A DNA stretch of 64,000 bases, from positions 29,721,835-29,785,834 of the forward strand of contig NC_068356.1 in the NCBI RefSeq assembly GCF_020536995.1. Direction: 5' to 3'. Every line of letters starts with the position of its first letter. The first letter of the stretch is position 1. This stretch comes from Dreissena polymorpha. Lineage: Eukaryota; Mollusca; Bivalvia; Myida; Dreissenidae. A program made the translations under genes and the position numbers. The notes beneath the pieces are model-generated. The model was not told the origin of the DNA and did no database searches. It was given only the letters and a program-made list of their open reading frames with translations. Shown here piece after piece: positions 12,301 through 24,300 of this stretch.

Positions 12301-15300
12301 CTGGGCTTTTTATGTCTATATATTTGAAAACTCATATCAAATATGTATGTGCTGAGCAACAATAAACTGATGAAACTGTTGAAGAACTTCAAAAGTTCAC
12401 TTATATTATATAGAGGATATTTGTTGGATTCGGTGGATTATCAATTTTAATTCACGAGTGATCATAGAAAATGATATTTTCTATGATCACGAGTGAATTA
12501 AAATCGATATTCCACCGAATCCAACAAATTTTCTGTTTATTTTATGCATTTTTTCACAGTGTATATACATTGTTAAAGTGTTTAACTAAAGAATTTCGAT
12601 TGGATAATGACGTCATTTCATCAAAAAAATGACGTCATTTCACAGTAAACAGTATATAAATATTACATGGCTGACAGGGTGACAGTTAATTTGTCAACTT
12701 GAGGAAATACTGTCAACCGAGGCGAAGCCAAGGTTGACAGTATTTTTCCGAAAATTGACAAATTTACTGTCACCCTGTCAGACATGTAATATTTATTTTA
12801 TTATACCGAATAAAGTATTCAAACGTGAACAATTTATATGAACCATGAACAATTTTAATATTCAATAATTGAATTTAATGTCAGCAATGAACAACCATTA
12901 ATATGTTGAGTGGTTCAGATTTACGGGCAGAGCAAAATGAACTTCGCTTTATTCGGCACCGACCTAGTAATCAATTTATCCCATCAATTTTCTTAGTCGC
13001 CAATTATACTTTAAAAATATAGATCTATTACAGAACCAGCTTTCCGTATTTTATTTTCATCACTTGATTACGCAATTTATGACGTACTTGTGTGACGTCA
13101 TTTCGGTGACGAATTATTTTGGGACAACAATATGGACGTGGTGTTTTTTATTACAGTAAAATATTTGTTTAAAGCATCGAACGAATCCAAAACGTATTTC
13201 GGATTGTGTGTTTGTCATGCATAACACCTTAAGAACAGACACTGGAAGTGTTTATCGTTGTAACTTTATTGTTATTAGCATTGGATTAAAGTTGCCTTTG
13301 AGGTAAGCGTGTCGTTTACAGTATACTGAATTGATTTTCTTTTTGACTCCCGTCAAAGCTAAAATAATGGCATTTATCTATTCTACAGCACAGTTTCAGC
13401 TGCAATCGATATTTTAATTATCCAAATACAACGGACACGCAAAACTGCGTACTGCATGCGCGAATGGGACAGTATAATTTTCGAACATTCCGCACGTGAT
13501 TGCTAAGGCAGCGGGATACAGTATTTTTTTGTCAGTAAATGTTTTCCCGCTGGTGGCACGTGATTGCTTTGGCAGCGGGATACAGTATATTTTGGACAGT
13601 AAATTTATTCCCGCTGGGTCTGACAGTATTTCTATGTCATGATGGCCTATGGGAGTTTAGCATTGTAAATAAAAGTGAGGTATAATAATGAAAATTATCA
13701 ATAATTTTCACTGATAATTTTCACTGTTTGAAACAGTGAGATTATCAGTTTAAATCACTGATATTTCTCTATAAAACCACCGGAAAGCATAAAATACATT
13801 GATCATATCAGTCTGGGATATTAATTACCAGTATATCTGAACAAATAATAAGCATATAAACTGCCACAATTCATACTTAGATAATATAAGTGGCCTTGTA
13901 TTAATCTTCTATATCTAATCTTTTTGCCACCACAGGAGGTGATCTGAATACAAGACCTGGCCAACCTCCAAACTGTAGTAAACATTGGGGTAAAACAGCC
14001 CATTCAGAAACTGTGACATATTGTGATCATGTTACGTGTTCTAGCTGGAAATAGTCCAATTTCCAATGAAGCATTTCAAAATAGTTGGCTTACATTAAAC
14101 AGGACATAACAGCAGTGTTCCAATTTGTAAACTGTATCAGACCGTTATACATAGTTACCTCTCATTTATATTAGATAGTTGAAAAGGAAATGGGAGTGGA
14201 GTGTACAGGGAAAAACCTAAGCTGTTTAACCAGTGTAACAGCTAAATTTGTAAACGTCTCATGAACATGTGATTAAAATTCTTTGAAGTCTTAAGGATTG
14301 AATTATCCAATTCCTGTGATACAATCACTAGCTCTTATGAACAGAGTCACCATAACTTTTGTGTTTACCAGTTTAAACATGTAGATTGCTAAACGAAAAC
14401 AATATGATCTAAACATGTAAAGGAACATGTTCATAGATTGGAAAATGGTAATGTTGACAAATTTGAAAAAGATTCTAAAAAGAAATCAAACATGACATTC
14501 ATAAAAACAAAACACAAAACAGCCATTAAGAATATAGTACTAATAAAAATGTGTTCATGATTAATCATCCATACAAATTGACAAAAACTGCAATGTTTTC
14601 AAAGGTAATATGGACATAATTTGTTATTTGTCATACCAAGTCAGCATTAAAGAGTATGTGAATGAAGCCTGAAGGTTGAATATTAGTCTGAATGTTAAGT
14701 GTTAGCATGTATAGCCTGAAGGTTTAGTGTAAGTATGTTAGCCTGAAAGTTTGGTGTTAGCATGTTAGCATGTAGGTTGAGTGTCAGCATGTAAAGCCTG
14801 AAGGTTCAGTGTAAGCCAGAAGGTAATGTGTTGAAAGTTAAGTGTTATCATGTTAGCCTGAAGATTGAGTGTAAGCATGTATAGTTTGAAGGGTTGGCAT
14901 TAGCGTGAATAGCCTGTAGGTTGAGTGTTAGGCATGTAAGCCTGAAGGTTTTGTGTTAGCATATTAGCCTGAAGGTTAAGTTTAAGCATGTTAGCCTGAA
15001 GGTTAAGTGTTAGCATGTTAGTCTGAAGGTTAAGTGCTAGCATATTAGCCTGAAGGGCGAGTGTTAGCATGTAAGTCTGAAGGTTAAGTGTGAGCATGTA
15101 TAGCCTGAAGATTTAGTATTAGCATGTTAGCCAGGAGGTTTAATGTTAGCATGTATAGCCTGAGGGTTTAGTGTTAGCATGTTAGCCTGAAGGTTATATG
15201 TAAGCCAGAAGGTTAAGTGTTGAAGGTTAAGTGTTAGCATGTATGCCTGAAGGTTGAGTATTAGTCTGAAGGTTTAGTGTTAGTATGTAAGTCTGAAGGT

Positions 15301-18300
15301 TAAGTGCTAGCATGTTAGCCTGAAGGATGAGTGTTAGCGTGTAAGTCTGAAGGTTAAGTGTGAGCATGTATAGCCTGAAGATTTAGTATTAGCATGTTAG
15401 CCTGAAGGTTTAGTATTAGCATGTATAGCCTGTGGGTTTAGTGTTAGCATGTATAACCTGAAGGTTAGATGTAAGCCAGAAGGTTAAGTGTTGAAGGTTA
15501 AGTGTTAGCATGTATGCCTGAAGGTTGAGTATAAGCATGTATAGCCTGAAGGGTTGGTGTTTGCATGTATAGCCTGTAGGTTGAGTGTTAGGCATCTAAG
15601 CCTGAAGGTTTTGTGTTAGCATATTAGCCTGAAAGTTAAGTGTTAGCATGTTAGCCTGATGGTTAAGTGTTAGCATGGTAGTCTGATGTTTAAGTCCTAC
15701 AATGTAAAACCTGAAGGTTGAGTGTCAGCATGTAAAGCCTGAAGGTTAATTGTTAGCATGTAAAGCCTGAATGATAAGTATTTAAGAATTGAATAGCATA
15801 TTTCTGCATTTCATCGGTGTACGAACTATGGGAAAATTACGCCTACTTTGCATAAATGCCGACGGCGTTTATGCATAAATTAGGTGTATTTTTCCTTGAC
15901 AGTTAATACACCCATGAAATGCATAAAAATGCTATTCAATTCTTATGATTACAACACAAAATGATCTTAAAGCTGAAATTCTATCGTGGTAAGTGTCATA
16001 ACAAGAGCTGTCAGAGGACAGCGCGCTCGATTATTCGAGTGCTTGACGGTATAACGTAAGCCATCATGGGGAAATTGATCATATTCAATTATTTATAAGA
16101 CGATCTTTCAAAAATAAAAAAAAAAGGAAAAAAAAAATTGGGGGGGGGGGGGGGGGTAGGGGGGGGGTGAGAGGGGTGTATATATATTGTTTGGGTGGAA
16201 TCCATTGTGGTATTCAGGTAAGTGTTGTTTTGTCAAAGTAATAATAAAATGTGATCATAAATAAAGAAGTTATGGCAATTTAAGCAAAATGTTCAATTAT
16301 CTAAGTGTAAAAGGGGCCATAATTATGTAAAAATGCTTGATACAGTGGTCTGCTCTTGTTTATAGGTTGGGGTCATATTGGTAAACAAGTATGCAAAATA
16401 TAAAAGCAATATGTCAAATGATATAGGAAATATTTGGGGTAGTACGCAAACTTTAACATAGATTTATCAATAATATGCATATTCTAAGTATAAAAGGGGC
16501 AATAATTATGACAAAATGCTTGATAGAGTTGTCTGCTCTTGTTTATAAGTTGGGGTGATGTTGGTAAACAAATATGCAAAATATGAAAGCAATATGTCAA
16601 GGGACAATGAAAATAAATGGGGTAGCACGAAAACTTTAACATTTGCTGCATATTCTAAGTGGAAAAGGGGCAATAATTATGACAAAATGCTTGATAGAGT
16701 TGTCTGCTCTTGTTTAAAGGTTGGGGTCATGTTGGTTAACAAGTATGCAAAATATGAAAGCAATATGTCAAGGGACAATGAAACTAATTGGGGTAGTACG
16801 AAAACTTTAACATTTGCACGCTAACGCTAACGGAAACCCGACGCCAGGGTGAGTAGGATAGCTCCACTTTATATATTTCAAATATAATAGTCGAGCTAAA
16901 AATCGTTTTTAATCTAGCGTATGAATCTATTTTCAGTTTCGGTTTCATCTCCGTCAAATGGGTATATCGTTGAAGTTCGCGAAAAAAAAACATCATTTCG
17001 CTATTGACCAATAAAAAACAACGCCATTAAGTTTCATGCACAAAATAACAGCATTTTTGGCAACTTGTTTATGACCAGAAAGTAGCGCCATAAATATTTT
17101 AGTTTAAATTTGCATGCGAAGTGGGTTCATCCAAAAATGAAAAACTGGTCACGTGAACAAATTATCCAATCAGAATGCAGCATTCATATGAAAGTGACAG
17201 AAGTTGTAATTATAAGCATGTAAAGCCTGAAGGTTTGGTGTTAGCATATTAGCCTGAAGGTACAGTTTTAGCATATTAGTCGTAGGTTAAATGTCAGCAT
17301 GTTAGTCTGAAGATTAAGTGTTAGCATGCAAAGCCTGAAGGTTAAGTGTTAGCATGTAAAGCCTTAAGGTTGAGTATTAGCATGTAAAGCCTGAATGTTA
17401 CGTGTTAGCATTTCAAGCCTGAAGGTTGAGTATTAGCATGTGAGGCCTGAATGTAGAGTGTTAGCATTTCAAGCCTGAAGGTTAAGTGTTAGCATGTGAG
17501 GCCTGAATGTTAGGTGTTAGCATTTCAAGCCTGAAAGTTAAGTGTTAGCATGTGAGGCCTGAATGTTAAGTGTTAGCATGTTAGTCTAAAGGTTAAGTGT
17601 TAGCATATTAGCCTGAAGGTTTAGTGTTACAATGTAAAGTCTGAATATTGAGTGTAAGCATGTAAAGCCTGAAGATTGAGTGTTAGCATTTAAAACCTGT
17701 AGGTTTAGTGTTACAATGCAAAGCCTGAAGATTAAGTGTTAGCATGTTAGTCTGAATGTCAAGTGTGAGCATGTTAGCCTGAATGTTTAGAGTTAGCATG
17801 TTAGTCTGAAGGCTAAGTGTTAATATTTTAGCCTAAATATTGAGTATTTGCATGTAAAGCCTGAAGGGTGAGTGCTAGCATATAAAGCTTAAATGTTAAG
17901 TGTTAGCATTTTAGCTTAAATGTTGAGTGTTAGCATGTTAGATTTTTCTCATAAAGAACCAGGGTTCGAATCCTGAAGAAAGCAAACATTTATTTCATTT
18001 TTTTCTGAAGATGTTTAGCTGTGCATTAATCAAAATATTGCAGCTTTTGCAATAATTACGTAACTTGTAATGAAATTATTTCAAAATATCAATATCTGTC
18101 ATTAAGTCCCTTTTATACCAATATCCAACAAAGAAGTGATATATGGTTCTATATTATATCAAATATATTAAAAAATAAAAATTTAAAAACACATTAATAG
18201 CAGACATTTAAAAGTTAAAAAACAACTTTGACAACAACACTTGCTCTTGTAATTAACAGCCTTGCCAACAGATTATGGATGCTTTACCAGCTTCTATTTG

Positions 18301-21300
18301 ATTGTTCATTGGTCAATTGATAATGCAATGGGTTTGCCAGATGAAAAGTTCTGAATTTCAAGTCAATACTAATACTGGGAAATTATTTAAAACTTCAATG
18401 TCATTTAAAAAGGGCACCACAGAACTGGACTAAAATAAATGTTATAGTTACCTGCTGTTGTTTACATAATTATTTTATCAATGAGTTAAGATAAAGTACT
18501 TGGAATGTCAACTAAATAATTCATAAAGAATTTGAGACTAGAAATGTGTAAGAAGGACAAAGACTCCCCCTCTATATTTCACTGGACAAAGATACAAGTT
18601 TTGTTTGCCACTATTTTTATTATTATTTATTTATTTATTTATTAATTTAGAAATAATATTGTCCATCTATAAAATAAATTTAACTATTAGTTAGAAATGT
18701 ATCTACAGTTCCTTCACTATATAAAAATTTAAGGAATATGTAAAAATAAGTAAAAAAATTAAGTAAAACACTCCAAGTGTCTGTTAAGACCTTGACCTTG
18801 AAGCAAGCAACATGATTGCAACTTAATATGATGGATCATTTCTGCCAAGGCTTTTGTCTTGATTTAGGAAAAGGGCCTAGCCTTCCAATTTGGGGAAAAA
18901 ATATCGACAAAACTTAAAAACGGTGAGACATTTCCCAAAGTGGGCATGAAATTTGGGGAAAATCATATGATATGAAATTCTTTTAGGGGAAAAGCCTTTC
19001 TCTTGGGGGAAGGGGCCTATATAAGGCCCTTGATAAAGAAGGTAAAAAAGCCCTATTTCTGCCAATTTATTTTGAAATCCCACCATGAACATCCAAGTTA
19101 TGGGCAGGATATGAAATGTCCCGCACAAACACACAATCAAACATACACACGCTCACAGGGGTCTACTATATGCCCTTCTGCTTAAATCAGGGTCATACAA
19201 ACCAACCTTGTTAATTGTAAGAACGATAACCACTTTGTTTTCTTAAAAACAAATCTTTGATAAGTTAAGCAAAAATCTAATTTTGTTGTGCACATAAATA
19301 TTTAAAGCAGTGAACACACAAGATTTTGAAACAATAGGAAGTCAAAATGCATATAACAATTTAAGTTATACACTAGTTTTGGAATGGTCTCTTACTCAAA
19401 TTGTTTAGCTAATGTAGTCAGTGCCTCTTGTCCTATGACAGCCAGATGGGTTTGTCTATGAACGTCTGCAAGATGTATGGCCACGTCGCTCACCCATGAC
19501 ATCTTGAACGCACCTTCCATCAGCTCTGTTCGCATCACTTTGTAACCACGGAGATCCTCCATGAACACTGAAAACAAAATGGATCCTTGAGAGAATCTCA
19601 TTTTTACACATACTACTATGCATTGTCAGGTAATCATTTGAAATTTGTCAGTACAAGAATGAAATGATCCAGAAGATCAGCATTTTGAGCTATTTTCAAA
19701 TATTTCTTCAGTCAAATATTAATTTAATTTTAATTTAAAAAAGTATTGAGCATTATATAACAATTATGGCTGCAATGAATGGTTTAATTCCAGACGATTT
19801 AACCACTTATGTTAAAGAATATTGCAATTATATTCTATAAATACATCAGGACTGTAAAGATTCAACTTACTCTACAAAACCTTTAAAACATAACCTTAAT
19901 AAAGCTAACAACTAAACAGTATGTAAGTATCCTCACTTGAATGAATGCCTTGGTCGTACAGATATGGAGTAGGAACACTGCCAGGGGACAAAGTGTGGAA
20001 CTTTACCAGTGCCTGATACTCCACTGCAGTCCTGGCTTCAGAACAAGGAAACCCGGGACCCAGACACTGTCAGGGGAAAAAAGAAAGTTGAAGGAGGGAG
20101 CGTTTTATACTAGAATTTCAAAAGGTACTACTAAGCCAAGTTTTGTTAAAATAATTGTACAAAACAGCAGTGCTGTTTACCTGCCACCCGAGTATAAATG
20201 AAACCCTGGAATTAAAGAATTGCTGCAGCAGAAAGATTCTAAAAATATATGTCAAGGCATAACAAGAGGGCGAAAATTGGTTATCTGCCTAATGGGGTGA
20301 CCAGTTCCTTACCCCCGGGGCATGAATTGTACAATCTCTGAAATGGACCCAAACTGATGTCACATACCAAATTTCAAAACTGTGCATCAAGTGGTTTCAT
20401 GGATATTTTTTTTCAAAGCTGTTATGCTAAACATGTGACCCCTTGGGTGTGGCAACTCCAGGGGCAACATTTGATCAAACTTAGTAGAAAACCACTCTTT
20501 AATGTTACACACCAAATATTAAATGCCTACAGTCAGCCTGGCAATTTTGGATCCAAAGAGTATGAGTTAAACAACCCCTTAACAATGTTACACATCAAAT
20601 ATAAAAGACCTGACTTGCAGTTTCAGAGATTTTTTCTGTAACTTTCTATTAAAATTCTGTATGAATAATGTAATCACAAGTGTGTGGCTAATCTTGACCC
20701 CATGGGCAATCTTTGTTAAAGTACCACTATCTGATATCACACATCAAATATCAAAACTGTGGGCCTGAATAATGAAAAGGATACAGTTCTTAAAAACATA
20801 ATACCTAAATTACAGAATTTTAAAAACTGCTTAAAATCATGGCATCATCGTAAACTTACACTTATCGGAAAAAACACAGTATTGAAAACGTTTGCACTTC
20901 CTAAATTAATATATGTATTAACAGTTCTCCCAAATCCACCAAATGATGTTATTAACGATATAAAATCAGCAATATTTAATTTCATATGGGACGGTAAGCC
21001 TGATAAAATAAAAAGAACTCAGTTAATTCAATCTGTAGAAAATGGAGGTATCCAATTAACGAACATTGACTCATTCATGAATGCAATCAAATGCAGCTGG
21101 GTTAAACGATACCTAGATAATACCAATACGAGTAAATGGAAATTATTCTACCAGATAATCCTAAAAAAATATGGTGACTACTTACTCTTTGAATGTAACA
21201 TCAGCAATACTATCTTACATGAAATTGCAAACAAAAACATATTTCTGTCTGATGTTCTATCAGCGTGGAGTGATGTCACTCATAACTTAGAGACCCAAAC

Positions 21301-24300
21301 CAGCAGTAAAACAATTTTATGGAACAATAAAGACATAACTTCAAACAATAAGACGTTTTTCTATAAAGACTGGTTTGAACGAAGCATTAAATATGTCGAC
21401 CAATTATATGACTACAGAATTAAGGATTTCTACTCTTTTGATAATATATGCTACATATACGGAATACCTTCAAATGATTTTCTGAAGTACTACACACTAA
21501 TCAAAAGCATACCCACACATATTAAATCTGAAACCAATACAAATAATACACCATGTACTCAAACAACATTTGTAGAAAACATACTTGGAAGAAAAAACAA
21601 AACAAATAAAATATTTTACACACTACAAATTAAAAACCCTACAGAAAACTCCAAAATCCAAAATAAATGGCAAGTCCTTTTTGGAGAAAATGAACTTAAT
21701 TGGAAACACATATTTACCATGCCATATAAAGCAACTATTGAAAGCACACTGAGAAACTTTCAATATAAATACATCCATAGAATTATAGCTACAAATAAAT
21801 ATCTCTTTAAATGTAAATTATCTAACTCAAATCTGTGTGACTTCTGCAGTGAAAACATTGAAACTATAGAACATCTTTTCTGGGAGTGCAAACACATCCA
21901 GCCTATTTGGAATCAATTAGTATCTTTTCTTGAACAACATCAACTAAACGTTAAACTATCTTTCTTAAATGTAAGCTTCGGAATTAACTCATTGAAATCA
22001 ATAGACTGTAATAATATTGTGAATTTTATGGTTATATTGATGAAATATTTTATCTTAAACATGAAGTACAAAAAACAAGTACCAAATTTTAATTGTTTTG
22101 TCCATAGTCTTAAACTAAAAATCCAGATTGAGAAAGAAATAGCCCTCAGTAATGACACATTACAAATCTTTGAACAAAAATGGAATCGGATTAAATTCTC
22201 ATAATGTTTTGTCCACTTATATACATTTCACTCTAATGTTAGTTTATCTCTCTAAAATAGTTTTGTTTATTTTTTATTTTTTTATTCTTATTTTCAATCA
22301 GACAAGATCATTGTGAATATACAACAAAACACACAAGTCCAGTATATTTTTCTTCCAACTTTATACAACTCATCATTTTCCATAACTATTCCTCTGTTGT
22401 TCTTTTCTTTTCTCTCTAAAAAAAATATATATATTAGCATATCTTGTATAACATGTCTGAACTATATTGCTATGTACAATCACTATGTTGTATGATCATA
22501 TACATGTTAACATTGTATGTATGATATTGAATTAAAAAAAAAAAAAAAAAAAAAAAATGTGGGCCTTGTTATTTCTGAGATAAAGTTACTTTGCTATATA
22601 AATCTTTACACCTCATGTAATCCCGATGGTGTAACCAATTTTGACCCCAAGGCATGATTAAACAAACATTTTACAAAATCACCATGGTAAAAAATGTTAC
22701 TGTCCAAATATAACACCCTTGACCAAATTGATTTTTTTTATTTACTATATGAGAATATGTTCGTCATATAACCCTATGTGAGGCCAGTTTTGATGCATGA
22801 TTTTATGTAAATTAGATGAGGAACACTATAAGATGTACAAGAGGGCCTGAAAGGTCCAAAGTCGCTCACCTGAGATAACAAGATATTATTGGGACAAATC
22901 TTCTGACCAAGTTTCACGAAGATCGGAAAATAAATGTGGCCTCTAGAGTGTTAACAAAGTTTTACTATAGCCACATAACGAAAAATGCCCCGCTCTCTGG
23001 CAGCCATGTTTTTCATCCAACCGGCATCATTTTTGAACTCGTCTAAGATATTATCGGAATGAATCGTGTTAACAAGGTTTTACTATAGCCATATATAGCC
23101 ATATAAGGAAAAATGCCCCGCCCCTTGAGGCCATGCTTTTAAAGCAACCAAAACCATTTTCGAACTCATCCAAGAAATCATTAAGAAAATCTTCTGACCA
23201 AGTTTCATGATGATTGGAAAATAAATGTGACCTCTAGAGTATTAACAAGGTTTTACTATAGCCATAATAGGAAAATAGCCCTGCCCCCGTGGTGGCCATG
23301 TTTTTCAACCAACCGGCATCATTTTTGAACTCGTCCAAGATATTATTAGGATCAATATTCTGACCAAGTTTCATGAAGATCGGACTATAAATGTGGCCTC
23401 TAGAGTGTTAACAAGATTTTACTACAGCCTTATATAGCCATTTAAGGAAAATGCCCCGCCCCTTGGCGGCCATGTTTTTCATGCATACGTTACCATCTTC
23501 GAACTCATTAAAGATATCATTAAGACAAATCTTCTGACCATATTTCATCAAGATTGGACAATGAATGTGGCCTCTAGATTGTTAACAAGGTTTTACTATA
23601 GCCATATAAGGAAAAATGCCCTGCCCCCTGGCGGCAATGTTTTTCAACCAACTGGCATCATTTTTGAACTCATCCAAGATATTATTGGGATGAATCTTCT
23701 GACCAAGTTTCATTAAGATTGGACAATAAATGTGGCCTCTATAGTGTTAACAAGATTTTACTATAGCCATATATAGCCATATAAGGAAAAATGCCCCGCC
23801 CCTTGGCAGCCATGTTTTTTAAGCAAAGGTTACCATTTTTAATTCATCCAAGATATCAGTGGGAGAAATCTTCTGAGCAAGTTTCATGAAGATCGGAAAA
23901 TAAATGTGGCCTCTAGAGTGTTAACAAGGTTTTACTATAGCCATATAAGGAAAAATAGCCCCGCCCCCTGGCGGCCATGTTTTTCAACCAACAGGCATTA
24001 TTTTCGAACTCGTCCAACATATTATTGGGATGAATTTTCTGACCAAGTTTTATAAAGATCAGACAATAAATGTGGCCTCTTGAGTGTTAACAAGATTTTA
24101 CTATAGCCATATATAGCTATTTAAGGAAAAATGCCCCGCCCCTTGGCAGCCATGTTTTTCAAGCAAACGTAACCATTTTCGAACTCATCCAAGATATCAT
24201 TAAAACCAATCTTCTGACCAAATTTCATGAAGATTGGACAATAAATGTGGGCTCTAGAGAGTTAACAAGGCAAATGTTGACGTCGAACAACACACAATGG

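Larger units (their letters stand above)
20233..22830 (+). repeat. Dispersed tandem-type repeat interrupted by a LINE
   Basis: Units with ttgaccccatgggcaat-like and cacataccaaatttcaaaac blocks run from about 20260 to 20766 and continue from 22558 to about 22830. The break coincides with the LINE's target duplication, so this was one continuous repeat before insertion. Confidence 0.65.

Noticed and set aside
14900-15097. Leu/Gln-rich repetitive open frame
   Set aside because: Translation of the roughly 27-bp minisatellite. Both unit length and frame drift along the array.
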